Position numbers and translations under genes: made by a program
Shown here: in pieces, positions 43,250 through 52,437 of the stretch
How the letters are laid out: each line of letters opens with the position of its first letter
Position numbering within the stretch: the stretch's first letter is position 1
Notes under the pieces: generated by a model
What the model saw: only the letters and a program-made list of their open reading frames with translations
Told to the model about the DNA's origin: nothing
Databases searched by the model: none
DNA from: Siminovitchia sediminis
GTDB taxonomy: Bacteria > Bacillota > Bacilli > Bacillales > Bacillaceae_C
Reading direction: 5' to 3'
Assembly (NCBI RefSeq): GCF_042680885.1
Contig: NZ_JBHUEO010000012.1
Span: 49,171 to 113,170 of the forward strand
DNA: 64,000 nt

Positions 43250-45667
43250 TCATGAACTGCGTAACTCCGCACCTGTTTGGTCTTTCAGTGCAGCCAGCAC
43301 CTTATCGTGCTTTTTCACCACTTCATCATCCGTAAGGGTTCTTTGAGGATCTGCATAGGTTAATGAAAACGCGATTGATTTCTTTCCGTCTTTCATGTTT
43401 TTGCCTTCATATACGTCAAAAACATATACGCTTTTGAGCAATGTTCCTCCAGCCTTCCGAATAACAGATTCCAGGGTCGCTGCCGTTATATCTTGATCAA
43501 CGACAAGTGCGATGTCCCGTGTAATTGATGGATAACGAGGGATTGGCACATATTGTAATAAAGGAACATCATATTCAAAAATGGGATCCGCTTGTATTTC
43601 AAAAACAAAAGTATCTTTGACATCCAATTCTTTCTGTAGATTAGGATGAATTTGGCCTGCAAAACCAATTACTTTGCCTGCAAACAACACTTCCGCTGTT
43701 CGTCCCGGATGCATGCCTTCTATTTGAGCCGCCTGCCAGGAAATTTCTTTTTCCAGGCCCAGCTTTTGGAATAAGCCTTCCAAAATTCCTTTTACTACAT
43801 AAAAGTCAACAGGCTTTTTCTCCCCCTGCCAGGTATGGTCCAGCCATAAACCTGTCATTGCACCGGCAATATGCTCCCTTTCTTCGGGCTGTTTACCTTC
43901 CCCTTCATTTAAAAAAATTGAACCAATTTCATAAAGAGCGACTGCTTCATTTTTTCGTGCCACGTTATATGAGATCGATTCAAGCATTTGCGGAACCAGG
44001 CTCAGCCTTAGGCGGCTTCGCTCTTCACTCATGGGCATGGAAAGTGTGACGGGCGGTCGTTTCTCAATGGAAAACATGGACGCTTTTTCTTCACTTGTCA
44101 AGGAGTAAGTGATTGCCTGGTAAAGGCCTGCCCCCTCCAAAAAACTTCTGGCCGCTCTGCGTTTTTCCTGAATCTTACTTAACCCGCCGGGTGTTGCCGT
44201 CCCCTTTGGAAGTGTAGTCGGCAGTTGGTCATAACCGTATAACCTGGCGACTTCTTCAATTAAATCTTCCTCAATGGCAATATCTCCCCTGCGTGTAGGC
44301 ACAGTAACCGTCAATACATCTTCCTCAACAGTTACCTCAAATTTCAGCCTTGCGAAAATCTTCTCTGCCTCAGCGACCGTGATATCAGTCCCCAAAACTC
44401 GGTTAATCTTCGCCAGCGATATAGATACGATAGCCGGTTCAGTGGTTAAATGGTCATCTTCTACGATTCCATCGAGGACCTCACCGCCTGCATATTTAGC
44501 CATCAACTGTGCTGCACGCTCCGCAGCCGGCCTCACCCTACTCGGGTCAACACCCTTTTCATATCGGCTGCTTGCCTCACTTCTTAAGCCGTGGTATTTG
44601 GATGTACTCCTGATCGGCGGGCCTGTAAAGTAGGCTGACTCCAATAGAACAGTAGTTGTATCATCATTAACTTCTGAATCGGCTCCACCCATGACACCGG
44701 CAAGAGCCACTGGGACCATGCCATTCGTAATGACAAGCTGATCAGAAGTCAGCGTGCGTTCAGTGTCATCAAGGGTGGTTATTTTTTCGCCTTCTTTAGC
44801 CATACGGACAACGACTTCCTTTGAACCGAAGCGGTCATAATCAAACGCATGGAGCGGTTGTCCGTATTCAAGCAAAATATAGTTTGTAATATCTACAACG
44901 TTATTGTGCGGCCTGATCCCCGCTGACATCAGCCGGGCTTGCATCCATAATGGGGAAGGGCCGATCTTTACATTTTTGATCACTTTCGCTGTATATAAAG
45001 GATTCTCTTGAACAGCTTCTACTTTTACAGAAATGTAATCAGATGCTTTCTCATTGGATGTTTCACCGGAAACTTCAGGCAGCCGGACATCTTCACTCAA
45101 GATAGCAGCTATCTCATAGGCAACTCCCAGCATGCTGAGCGCATCTGCACGGTTTGGGGTCAAATCCAGCTCCAGTACTTCATCATCCAAGTTCAATAAT
45201 GACAGGGCATCTTCTCCCGCTTCAACATCCTCCGGGAATACAAAAATACCGTCAGCAAATTCCTTGGGAACCAGCTTTCCTTCGATCCCCAGCTCTTGAA
45301 GCGAGCAAATCATCCCGTTGGACTCCTCCCCGCGGAGTTTAGCTTTTTTGATTTTGAAATTGCCGGGAAGAACCGCTCCGGATTTAGCCACAGGCACTTT
45401 TTGGCCTTTGGCCACATTCGGGGCGCCGCAAATAATTTGGACGGGTTCCCCTTCACCGATATCCACCTTACAAATTTTTAGTTTATCCGCCTGGGGGTGC
45501 TGGCTGCATTCAAGCACTTCACCGACAACCACCCCTTTGATCCCGGCACTTATTTGTTTAATTCCATCCACTTCGATACCTGTTCTAGTAATTTTTTCTG
45601 CCAAATCAGCCGCAGTCAAGTCTTGCACATTTACATAATCCTGCAGCCATTTATATGAAACTAACAT
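43250..45667 (-). CDS. pheT: Phenylalanine-tRNA ligase beta subunit
   Basis: The 805-residue editing and tRNA-binding subunit. Domains in order: N-terminal and EMAP-type tRNA-binding (residues about 40-150, VVVGEVLECSQHPQADKLKI ... ICGAPNVAKGQKVPVAKSGA), B3/B4 editing region, B5 (VARLYGYDQLPTTLP), catalytic-like core, and a C-terminal ferredoxin-fold anticodon domain (PRYPSITRDIALVVDQDI). It is 16 nt downstream of pheS. Confidence 0.98.
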   Translation of the reverse strand: MLVSYKWLQDYVNVQDLTAADLAEKITRTGIEVDGIKQISAGIKGVVVGEVLECSQHPQADKLKICKVDIGEGEPVQIICGAPNVAKGQKVPVAKSGAVLPGNFKIKKAKLRGEESNGMICSLQELGIEGKLVPKEFADGIFVFPEDVEAGEDALSLLNLDDEVLELDLTPNRADALSMLGVAYEIAAILSEDVRLPEVSGETSNEKASDYISVKVEAVQENPLYTAKVIKNVKIGPSPLWMQARLMSAGIRPHNNVVDITNYILLEYGQPLHAFDYDRFGSKEVVVRMAKEGEKITTLDDTERTLTSDQLVITNGMVPVALAGVMGGADSEVNDDTTTVLLESAYFTGPPIRSTSKYHGLRSEASSRYEKGVDPSRVRPAAERAAQLMAKYAGGEVLDGIVEDDHLTTEPAIVSISLAKINRVLGTDITVAEAEKIFARLKFEVTVEEDVLTVTVPTRRGDIAIEEDLIEEVARLYGYDQLPTTLPKGTATPGGLSKIQEKRRAARSFLEGAGLYQAITYSLTSEEKASMFSIEKRPPVTLSMPMSEERSRLRLSLVPQMLESISYNVARKNEAVALYEIGSIFLNEGEGKQPEEREHIAGAMTGLWLDHTWQGEKKPVDFYVVKGILEGLFQKLGLEKEISWQAAQIEGMHPGRTAEVLFAGKVIGFAGQIHPNLQKELDVKDTFVFEIQADPIFEYDVPLLQYVPIPRYPSITRDIALVVDQDITAATLESVIRKAGGTLLKSVYVFDVYEGKNMKDGKKSIAFSLTYADPQRTLTDDEVVKKHDKVLAALKDQTGAELRSS

Positions 45668-45683
45668 GTGCTAACCTCCCGAA

Positions 45684-46721
45684 TTATTCTTGAACAGCGA
45701 ATTGTTTAAGAAAACGAACATCATTGGTATAGAAATGACGAATATCATCAATTCCGTATTTCAGCATAGCGATACGGTCCGGGCCCATTCCAAAGGCAAA
45801 ACCTGTGTATTTTTTCGGATCAAAACCGGACATTTCCAATACTCTTGGATGAACCATACCGGATCCCAATACTTCTATCCAACCTGTTTGTTTACAAACG
45901 CGGCAGCCTTCTCCATAGCAAATTTTACAAGAGATATCCATTTCCATGGATGGCTCTGTAAAGGGGAAATAGCTTGGGCGGAAACGAACATTCCGGTCAG
46001 CCCCGAAGATTTTCTTTGCAAACAATTCAAGCGTCCCTTTTAAATCACCCATTGTAATATTCTCGTCAACGACAAGCCCCTCTATTTGCATGAATTGGTG
46101 AGAGTGGGTGGCGTCGTCGTTGTCACGGCGGTACACTTTTCCGGGACAAATAATTTTGACAGGCCCTTTACCTTGATGTTTCTCCATTGTACGAGCCTGA
46201 ACTGGAGATGTATGTGTACGCATTAACAGTTCTTCCGTAATGTAAAAAGTATCCTGCATATCTCGGGCAGGGTGGCCTTTAGGTAAATTCAAGGCTTCAA
46301 AATTATAGTAATCCTGTTCAACTTCAGGTCCCTCTGCAATTTGGAAGCCCATCCCGATAAATAAATCTTCGATTTCCTCTATGATTTTTGTCAGGGGGTG
46401 GCGGTTTCCCATTGTGACGGGCCTTCCCGGAAGAGTAACATCGATCGTTTCTTCCTCAAGCCTTTTAAGGACAGCAGCTTGTTCCAATTCATGATTCTTA
46501 GTCTCGATGGCTTCGGCAATCGTTTCTCGGACCTTGTTGGCCAATGCCCCCATTTTTGGACGTTCTTCGGCGGACAGTTTGCCCATTCCCCTTAAAACTT
46601 CGGTAATCGGCCCTTTTTTCCCTAAATAAGACACTCGGACCTGATTTAATTCTTTTAAGCCGGAAGCTGCTTCAACCGCATCAAGTGCCTGCTGCTCCAG
46701 CTCCTTTAATTTTTGCTCCAT
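45684..46721 (-). CDS. pheS: Phenylalanine-tRNA ligase alpha subunit
   Basis: The catalytic subunit, 345 residues, with the N-terminal coiled coil (1-85) and class II motifs (HPLTKIIEEIEDLFIGMGFQ; THTSPVQARTM; FRPSYFPFTEPSMEMDISC; GFAFGMGPDRIAMLKYGIDD). ATG 46721 has GGAGGAAC upstream; the frame is open to 46757. Expression is under the T-box at 46790-47045. Confidence 0.98.
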   Translation of the reverse strand: MEQKLKELEQQALDAVEAASGLKELNQVRVSYLGKKGPITEVLRGMGKLSAEERPKMGALANKVRETIAEAIETKNHELEQAAVLKRLEEETIDVTLPGRPVTMGNRHPLTKIIEEIEDLFIGMGFQIAEGPEVEQDYYNFEALNLPKGHPARDMQDTFYITEELLMRTHTSPVQARTMEKHQGKGPVKIICPGKVYRRDNDDATHSHQFMQIEGLVVDENITMGDLKGTLELFAKKIFGADRNVRFRPSYFPFTEPSMEMDISCKICYGEGCRVCKQTGWIEVLGSGMVHPRVLEMSGFDPKKYTGFAFGMGPDRIAMLKYGIDDIRHFYTNDVRFLKQFAVQE

Positions 46722-46789
46722 GTCTGTTCCTCCTTGCGTTTTATAAAGTTTGGTCATATATGGCCTGTGCTTCCAGATATAAAGACAAT

Positions 46790-47045
46790 AAAAAAGCCCG
46801 CCCCCACAAAAGGGACGAGGCTATGGTCGCGGTACCACCCTTATTAACATTTATCATGTTCACTTCATTGTCATAACGGCACAGCCGGTGCATCTTTACG
46901 CCATGGATTCCCACAGCGGTCCCGATGCCGACTCAGGAGGTGAACTTCACCTGGATTTTCACTAAAAGTGCTTGCAGTCACGGCACTTTTTCCCTGTAAG
47001 TTTCCTCCGGCTACTTTTCTCCATCATTGTCATTCACCATATTAA
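46790..47045 (-). promoter_or_regulatory. T-box leader (Phe) of pheST
   Basis: The T-box motif AAGGGTGGTACCGCGA is at 46827-46842 and a terminator ending in six T at 46790-46823. Stem I carries AGTAGCC opposite GAAGTTCACC, which puts the specifier UUC (Phe) at 46942-46944. Uncharged tRNA-Phe should cause antitermination. Confidence 0.95.
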
Positions 47046-47054
47046 GTTAATCAC

Positions 47055-47083
47055 ATTATAGACGTTCCCGAAAATAATTTCAA
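47055..47083 (-). promoter_or_regulatory. SigA promoter of pheST
   Basis: TTGAAA, 17-nt spacer, TATAAT on the minus strand. The -35 overlaps the stop codon of the upstream methyltransferase gene. Confidence 0.8.
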
Positions 47084-47841
47084 ATCGGCTTTCTTAAATG
47101 ATACAGTAAAATGCCGGCAGCTACGGCTACATTAAGGGACTCACTTTTACCATATAACGGAATAAATAAATTTTGGTCAGTTTCCTTTAGTATGGCTGGA
47201 TCCATTCCGGCTCCTTCGTTACCTACAATTAAGGCAAATGAATCGGCAGGCCCGACATTCATATAGGGTTCGGCTTTCTCAAGGGCACTTCCGTATACGG
47301 GGATCCCTGCAGCTTTCAGCTGAAGAATCCAACCCGGCAAATGACCCGATAGAACAGGTACATGAAAATGGCTTCCTTGAGCAGATCGAATCACTTTTGG
47401 ATTGTATACATCCCCTGTTCCTTCTCCCATGATTACCGCATCGATTCCTGCTGCATCGGCTGTTCGGATCAACGTCCCGATATTCCCGGGATCCTGGACC
47501 CCGTCCAACAAAAGTAGCTTTCGATGACGCTTGAGGTCAATGTGGTCTGAATTTTTTTTACAGACAGCAAATATTCCTTGCGGAGTTTCTGTAGACGAGA
47601 TGGCACGGCTGATTTCCGGTGAAATAGATGTAACCGGCACCGAGTGTATCCGATTCATATATTCTGCATGGACATTCCGCTGTAGCATAACTTCCAAAAC
47701 CTTGTCAGCCAAAAGTGCCTCTTCCACTATATGGATTCCTTCCACGATATATTTCCCGCTTTGCTCTCTCCCTTTTTTTGTAAGAAGTTTTTTCCATTCT
47801 TTCACCCGCTGATTTTTCGCGGACTGAAGTTCATCCATCAT
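47080..47841 (-). CDS. ysgA: TrmH/SpoU-family RNA 2'-O-methyltransferase
   Basis: About 253 residues, a SPOUT enzyme methylating rRNA or tRNA with SAM. The N-terminal substrate-binding segment (KKGREQSGKYIVEGIHIVEE) and the knotted domain (LLLDGVQDPGNIGTLIRTAD; ALIVGNEGAGMDPAI; IPLYGKSESLNVAVAAGILL) are complete. ATG 47841 with AAAGGAA at 10 nt is preferred to TTG 47850. It precedes pheST as ysgA does in B. subtilis and is divergent from sspI. Confidence 0.93.
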   Translation of the reverse strand: MMDELQSAKNQRVKEWKKLLTKKGREQSGKYIVEGIHIVEEALLADKVLEVMLQRNVHAEYMNRIHSVPVTSISPEISRAISSTETPQGIFAVCKKNSDHIDLKRHRKLLLLDGVQDPGNIGTLIRTADAAGIDAVIMGEGTGDVYNPKVIRSAQGSHFHVPVLSGHLPGWILQLKAAGIPVYGSALEKAEPYMNVGPADSFALIVGNEGAGMDPAILKETDQNLFIPLYGKSESLNVAVAAGILLYHLRKPI

Positions 47842-47940
47842 CGAATCCAATTCCTTTCAGGATCTTCTGTATTTATTATACATAAATCGGCCGATTTGCG
47901 AAAAGCTAACAAAAGAATCTTTGTAAAGGAGTCAGACGTT

Positions 47941-48156
47941 ATGGATCTTAATATTAGAAGAGCAGTTATTCACAATGTATCGGACAATAACCAGGATCAA
48001 TTGCGGGATACAATTATTGATGCCATGCAAAAAAGGGAAGAAAAGTATTTGCCGGGTTTGGGAGTGCTGTTTGAAGTGATTTGGAAAAATGCAGATGAGC
48101 AGGAAAAGAGCATGATGCTTGACAACCTCGAAAGCGGCTTGCAACAACAAGGCTAA
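47941..48156 (+). CDS. sspI: Small acid-soluble spore protein SspI
   Basis: A 71-residue protein specific to the forespore, of the same length as B. subtilis SspI (MDLNIRRAVIHNVSDNNQDQ ... YLPGLGVLFEVIWKN). ATG 47941 follows AAAGGAGT. The open frame reaching back to 47731 lies over the methyltransferase gene and is not coding. No convincing SigG promoter was found by eye. Its position next to ysgA is conserved. Confidence 0.96.
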   Translation: MDLNIRRAVIHNVSDNNQDQLRDTIIDAMQKREEKYLPGLGVLFEVIWKNADEQEKSMMLDNLESGLQQQG

Positions 48157-48160
48157 AAGG

Positions 48161-48205
48161 ATGTCCGGAAAATCAATTCAAAACTGATTTTCCGGATTTT
48201 TGATG
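48161..48205 (+). terminator. Terminator of sspI
   Basis: TCCGGAAAATCA / TGATTTTCCGGA stem followed by TTTTT. Confidence 0.88.
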
Positions 48206-48243
48206 CGCAGGTGTATGGGTAATGTCAGTCTTGGCTGAACTTC

Positions 48244-48693
48244 TTAAAGGAATACTTTAAAAGCCTCTACTCCGTAATAAGCTGCCACACCAAAAATTAT
48301 TGACCATAAAAACAGGCTGATCACCGTCCAAAGAAGAGTCCAGCCTTTGGATGCCCCAAGAGTCATTCCGATAAATGCCGCGATATGCATACCGATCAAA
48401 ACCGGGCCCAGCAAAGTAAGTCCCGGGAGTCCGTATCGATTCCAAATTTTCTTTGCCCGTGCTTGCCTTTTGCCGTTACCTTCTCTTTTTCCTTTTTTAA
48501 AAAGATAGTTTTTAATGGATTCAAATAAAAAAATGACCATAACGGTTGTGAGTAAGTTTCCAGTAAATCCTAGAATAACAACAAGCACCGGCTGCAAACC
48601 ACGGATGATGCCAAGCGGAATGACAGCAGCTATTTCAATCCATGGCACTGCAGCCAAAAGAAACACAAGGATATATTCCCATAATTGCCCCAT
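48244..48693 (-). CDS. Small multidrug export-type membrane protein
   Basis: A 149-residue protein with four hydrophobic segments. WIEIAAVIPLGIIRGLQPVLVVILGF near the N-terminus and WNRYGLPGLTLLGPVLIGMHIAAFIG are typical of the COG2426 family named small multidrug export protein. The family name rests on weak evidence, and a general envelope role is as likely. The basic KKGKREGNGKRQARAKK loop lies at the middle. No operon partner is seen. Confidence 0.8.
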   Translation of the reverse strand: MGQLWEYILVFLLAAVPWIEIAAVIPLGIIRGLQPVLVVILGFTGNLLTTVMVIFLFESIKNYLFKKGKREGNGKRQARAKKIWNRYGLPGLTLLGPVLIGMHIAAFIGMTLGASKGWTLLWTVISLFLWSIIFGVAAYYGVEAFKVFL

Positions 48694-48911
48694 ACTAATC
48701 TCCTTTATTTATATCTTCCTTTTGACAATACAAGAAAATATGTTTTTTGAAAAGAAAAAAGGCAACCATCGGCCTTTGCATTCAAAGCAAGGAGACAGAT
48801 AATCGGGCGGAGGAAACGTTGGTTTTCCTCTCCCTGATACTGTATAGGGCTTGTTGGGACAGCTGTGGCTCAAAATTAATTTCCCGGGAGTAATGCTGTA
48901 AATTGAATCAA

Positions 48912-49121
48912 TCAATAAATTTCGAAGTTCCCGTGTTCGTCTTCCAAGATGAGATGATACCCGGACCCTTCTCCGCCCATGAATTGTTCGAAAAGGTCTG
49001 AACCACCCTTTGTCACACCTATAGTCTTGTAGTGCTTATACGTGTCATTGACAAACTCTACAGCGTTTATCTTAAACAATCCCTTGCCGCCGACAAGGAT
49101 GATCCCGTCATACAGACCAGC
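48912..49121 (-). pseudogene. C-terminal fragment resembling large-subunit catalase
   Basis: A 69-codon open stretch preceded directly by an in-frame stop and lacking a start: AGLYDGIILVGGKGLFKINA ... AVEFVNDTYKHYKTIGVTKG. The order (YDG.ILVGG, FVN..YKHYK.IG) resembles the DJ-1/PfpI-like flavodoxin domain that closes clade 2 catalases. The core catalase domain is absent nearby. The assignment is by pattern only. Confidence 0.5.
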
Positions 49122-49248
49122 TTAAACCGTACTGGAGAGCGATGCGGCAAGGAAATTTTTTTGAATATTTAACAAGTATGACAGCCCTTGAAAAAAAGGG
49201 TAGAAGGCACTTTCCCTTCTTCACCGCCTTTTAAAACCCATAAAAAAA

Positions 49249-49277
49249 TGGACACGGCTAAAATGGCCATGTCCATT
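49249..49277 (-). terminator. Terminator of the M42 peptidase gene
   Basis: ATGGACATGGCC / GGCCGTGTCCAT-type stem (one mismatch) around ATTTTA, followed by seven T on the minus strand. Confidence 0.85.
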
Positions 49278-49298
49278 AGAAAAAATCGACTCATTCAA

Positions 49299-50384
49299 TT
49301 AATCAAAAATAATCTTTTCCATCGTTTCCTTATCCAGCCTTCTGGCCACTTCAGTGATCAGCTTAACGGCATTTTCAAAATCATCACGATGCAGCATGGC
49401 AGCATGGGTATGAATATAACGGGTAGGAATCGTTATCGCAAGCGACGGGGTTCCTGTTCCGGTCAGGTGAGTAGCACCTGCATCCGTTCCACCGCCGGCC
49501 ATGGCATCAAACTGATAAGGAATATCAAGTTCGTCAGCGATATCAGTTACATAGTCTCGCAATCCTTTATGAGATACCATAGAAGCATCATAAATAATGA
49601 TTTGCGGCCCGTCACCCATTTTTGCCAGCGCTTCTTTATCGGAAATGCCCGGCGTATCTCCTGCTATTCCGACATCAACGGCAAAAGCAATATCCGGCTG
49701 AATTTTATTTGCTGCAGTCTTGGCGCCCCTCAGTCCTACCTCTTCCTGGACAGTACCAACGCCATATACAGTATTGGGATGCTGTTCACCTTTTAAATTC
49801 TTTAGTACATCAATGGCGATCGCGCATCCAATCCGATTATCCCAGGCTTTGGCCAGAAGCATTTTTTCATTGTTCATTACTGTGAAATCAAAATAAGGAA
49901 CCGCCATATCTCCCGGCTTGACTCCCCACTCCTGGGCTTCTTCCCTGCTGGACGCCCCAATGTCAATAAACATATTTTTTACATCCACAGGTTTTTTGCG
50001 GGCCTCAGCAGACAAGATATGCGGGGGCTTGGATCCAATTACACCTGTAAGTTCTCCTTTAGAAGTAACAATCGTAACACGCTGGGCAAGCATCACTTGG
50101 TTCCACCAGCCTCCGACTGTTTGAAAGCGCAGGAACCCTTTGTCGTCAATTTGAGTGATCATGAATCCTACTTCATCCAAGTGGCCAGCCACCATTATTT
50201 TCGGGCCTGACTCATCGCCGGTTTTTCTCGCGATTAAACTTCCCAAACCATCCGTTTCAATTTCGTCCGCATATGGTTCTATGTATTTCTTCATGACTTG
50301 ACGGGGTTCGCGCTCATTGCCGGGAATCCCTTTTGCATCGGTCAGATCTTTTAACATCTTCAGCGTGTCATCCATTTTAGGCAT
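49299..50384 (-). CDS. ysdC: M42-family aminopeptidase (YsdC)
   Basis: A 361-residue zinc aminopeptidase of the TET/glutamyl-aminopeptidase family, the same length as B. subtilis YsdC. The metal-ligand blocks AGHLDEVGFMITQI, AWDNRIGCAIAID, VQEEVGLRGA, FAVDVGIAGDTPG and RYIHTHAAMLHRDD are complete. ATG 50384 has GTGAGGG at 6 nt; ATG 50390 would leave no spacing. It most likely trims peptides in the cytosol as a dodecamer. Confidence 0.95.
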   Translation of the reverse strand: MPKMDDTLKMLKDLTDAKGIPGNEREPRQVMKKYIEPYADEIETDGLGSLIARKTGDESGPKIMVAGHLDEVGFMITQIDDKGFLRFQTVGGWWNQVMLAQRVTIVTSKGELTGVIGSKPPHILSAEARKKPVDVKNMFIDIGASSREEAQEWGVKPGDMAVPYFDFTVMNNEKMLLAKAWDNRIGCAIAIDVLKNLKGEQHPNTVYGVGTVQEEVGLRGAKTAANKIQPDIAFAVDVGIAGDTPGISDKEALAKMGDGPQIIIYDASMVSHKGLRDYVTDIADELDIPYQFDAMAGGGTDAGATHLTGTGTPSLAITIPTRYIHTHAAMLHRDDFENAVKLITEVARRLDKETMEKIIFD

Positions 50385-50478
50385 ATTCATCCCTCACTTT
50401 TTTAATTTACAATTTTTTCATGCATGTATTCATTATAAACATATGAGAATCTAATCACAAAAAATGCGCAGGCCCCCT

Positions 50479-50970
50479 CTAATAACCCTCTTGCTGGCGC
50501 TTAAAATTCACTTCGTTTTTCTTTTTATACGCTTCCTGCACTTCATCGAGCTGAAAACCGAGTGTTTGTCCCAACACCATATATTGCCGGAAAAGCTCTT
50601 CATAATCCTTGGCTGATTTTGACTGTCTAAAGTCCCCTGCCAGCCTGAATACTTTCAGAAAACTGCGGTCCAAATTTTCGTTGGCTTCCTGGGAAACTAA
50701 AGAGATTTCGCGGTCTGAAAACTCCAGCTCCAATCCAAGGGATAAAATAAAGTGGATGCCGTCCACAAATTCTTCCAATATATCCTCTCTCGGGGCAGGT
50801 GGTTTTTTGCTCCAGAATTTAAAACATCTTGTTTCGTTGGCCAGCTCTCCAATTTCAACTAAAAGGGCCAGCAATTTCTTCTCAAACAGATCTTCCCCTT
50901 GGAGCTCATGCTCCCTTTCTATGTAGCTATCCAACTCATGCTGCATCGCAAACCATTCTTTTAATGTCAC
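50479..50970 (-). CDS. dUTP diphosphatase, all-alpha (dimeric/MazG-like) type
   Basis: A 163-residue protein with the metal-binding signature of the all-alpha NTP pyrophosphatase superfamily: LVEIGELANETRCFKFWSKK, then EEFVDGIHFILSLGLEL (E-x2-E and E-x3-D pairs). This fits dUTPase_2, which keeps uracil out of DNA by cleaving dUTP. GTG 50970 lies behind AAAGGAGTGAGG; the frame extends to 51021 without a site. It is divergent from ysdB. Confidence 0.85.
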   Translation of the reverse strand: MTLKEWFAMQHELDSYIEREHELQGEDLFEKKLLALLVEIGELANETRCFKFWSKKPPAPREDILEEFVDGIHFILSLGLELEFSDREISLVSQEANENLDRSFLKVFRLAGDFRQSKSAKDYEELFRQYMVLGQTLGFQLDEVQEAYKKKNEVNFKRQQEGY

Positions 50971-51047
50971 TGTCCTCACTCCTTTAGCCGTTTGCAATCC
51001 ACCAAACTTGGGTTGCATCAACTTCTCATAAAAAATTATAACAAAGT

Positions 51048-51074
51048 TGAAACCTTTTATCCTGATTGTCCGTA
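51048..51074 (+). promoter_or_regulatory. SigW promoter of ysdB
   Basis: TGAAAC, 17-nt spacer rich in T at its start, CGTA. This is the ECF SigW pattern, in front of a gene that is a known SigW target in B. subtilis. Confidence 0.85.
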
Positions 51075-51111
51075 GAGTTGATAGGGAGATTTATGTATTG
51101 GAGGGCTTGCC

Positions 51112-51510
51112 ATGATATTATTTTTTAGACTGGTTATATTGGCTTTAATCATTTATCTTTTTTACTTAGCCGTCAAATTTATACTGGATCCCAAAAGGAA
51201 ACTGGAAAGCGCGCATGAACAAAAGAAATATTTCTTTTATGATCAGCCCGATAATGTACGGAAAAATTTTCTGGTCACGTATGAGGGAGTCCTGTTTGAA
51301 GGCGAGAAGTACTTAGGGACCACCGATCGAGCATTTGAAGTAGTCTCCATATTTATATTTCCCCATAACCCTGATTTACTGCAGGGACTCAGCTACGAGG
51401 ATTTTATGTATATCGAAAATGAAGTCAAGCTCAGGTATCCTAATGCTGTCATTGACTGGAAAAGCCCCATTAAAGAATTGCTTGAAAAAAACAGAAACAA
51501 TAAGGTATAA
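51112..51510 (+). CDS. ysdB: SigW-pathway protein YsdB
   Basis: A 132-residue protein with one N-terminal membrane helix (LFFRLVILALIIYLFYLAV, 3-21) and a soluble domain facing the cytoplasm (RKNFLVTYEGVLFEGEKYLG ... VVSIFIFPHNPDLLQGLSYE). Length and text agree with B. subtilis YsdB, a SigW regulon member of unknown mechanism that affects sigW activity. TTGGAGGGCTTGCC precedes the ATG, and a SigW promoter lies at 51048-51074. Confidence 0.93.
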   Translation: MILFFRLVILALIIYLFYLAVKFILDPKRKLESAHEQKKYFFYDQPDNVRKNFLVTYEGVLFEGEKYLGTTDRAFEVVSIFIFPHNPDLLQGLSYEDFMYIENEVKLRYPNAVIDWKSPIKELLEKNRNNKV

Positions 51511-51557
51511 ATAGAGACACCAAAAAAGGGTAGGTGGACAGGAGTATGCCCCGTCCC

Positions 51558-52106
51558 CTATCCCTGCTGCATTTTATATTTTCTCCTATTCTTCCATTTA
51601 TGATAGGTAATCGCCATGGTTGTCATGATGGCTGGTACTGCAAGGACTACGGATGTTAGAAAAATCCATTCCACGATGGTCTGGACAAATCCGGACGCAA
51701 GGGTCATCGCAGTCCACAAAATTACCGTCAACGCAAGCATGAAGACTGTATACGCCTGAACAGGCTTTCCCAGACGCTCCAATTTATCCCTGCTTGTTTC
51801 TACATCACTGTATATAGGTATTGTTCCTTTCTTTGCTTTAAAAATATGCATGTCATGACTTGAACAAACATGCTCCCAACCGGAATCTGAGAACATATCG
51901 AAGTACTCCACCTGTTCACCTGGCTGCAGCTTCCGGTAATCGATACTGAAAATGACGTCTTCACATTCACCTTTTTCCAGTTCATAACCCATAAAACGAA
52001 ATTTTTTCAAATTCCAGCCCTTTAAAGCTTTTTTTCGTAACTTTTCCATGTCTTTGTTTTCGGAAAAAGCAAGGCCGTTTGACATTAAATATTTTGTAGG
52101 TGCCAT
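51558..52106 (-). CDS. DUF2812 domain membrane protein
   Basis: A 182-residue protein: an N-terminal DUF2812 domain (EKLRKKALKGWNLKKFRFMG; GWEHVCSSHDMHIFKAKKGT) followed by two membrane helices (TVFMLALTVILWTAMTLASG; FLTSVVLAVPAIMTTMAITY). DUF2812 proteins are regularly encoded with a PadR regulator. Here the start codon overlaps the padR stop (TAATG), so translation is coupled. The pair resembles anti-sigma-like or envelope-stress modules, but its function is unknown. Confidence 0.85.
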   Translation of the reverse strand: MAPTKYLMSNGLAFSENKDMEKLRKKALKGWNLKKFRFMGYELEKGECEDVIFSIDYRKLQPGEQVEYFDMFSDSGWEHVCSSHDMHIFKAKKGTIPIYSDVETSRDKLERLGKPVQAYTVFMLALTVILWTAMTLASGFVQTIVEWIFLTSVVLAVPAIMTTMAITYHKWKNRRKYKMQQG

Positions 52107-52423
52107 TATTCCTTCCCTCCTGCCAGACCTTTTTCTGCCAATTCAATCATGGCTTTTCGACGGGCAATATCTTCCTTTAATACCGTTCTCCCTTTTTCAG
52201 TTAATACATATACTTTGCGCCTTGAATCCCAGTCAGCGTGCGGCATGATCAACTCTTCATTCAGCAGCTTTTTAATAATGGTATAAAGGGAAGCCGGCCC
52301 GATTACAAATGCCCCTTTCGTATGTTCCTCAACTAAGCTCATGACGGCATAGCCATGTCTTGGTTCCGTCAGGGCAGCCATGATATAGAATACAGAGTCT
52401 GTAAGTTGTTCCAAAGATTTCAA
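52106..52423 (-). CDS. PadR-family transcriptional regulator
   Basis: A 105-residue winged-helix regulator: FYIMAALTEPRHGYAVMSLV, then GPASLYTIIKKLLNEELIMP, and the wing SRRKVYVLTEKGRTVLKEDI. It is of the short PadR-s2 type without a long C-terminal domain. The start TTG 52423 has AAAGGAGCG at 7 nt. Two palindromes upstream (52438-52488) are likely autoregulatory operators. It is coupled to the DUF2812 gene. Confidence 0.92.
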   Translation of the reverse strand: MKSLEQLTDSVFYIMAALTEPRHGYAVMSLVEEHTKGAFVIGPASLYTIIKKLLNEELIMPHADWDSRRKVYVLTEKGRTVLKEDIARRKAMIELAEKGLAGGKE

Positions 52424-52437
52424 TTTTAACGCTCCTT

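Noticed and set aside
47731..47940. Longer SspI protein using the open frame back to 47731
   Set aside because: The extra 70 codons are antisense to the methyltransferase gene; ATG 47941 has the ribosome site and matches the 71-residue family length.
49188..49796. 202-codon plus-strand open frame opposite the M42 peptidase
   Set aside because: It mirrors conserved peptidase codons and has no start context; the peptidase is unequivocal.
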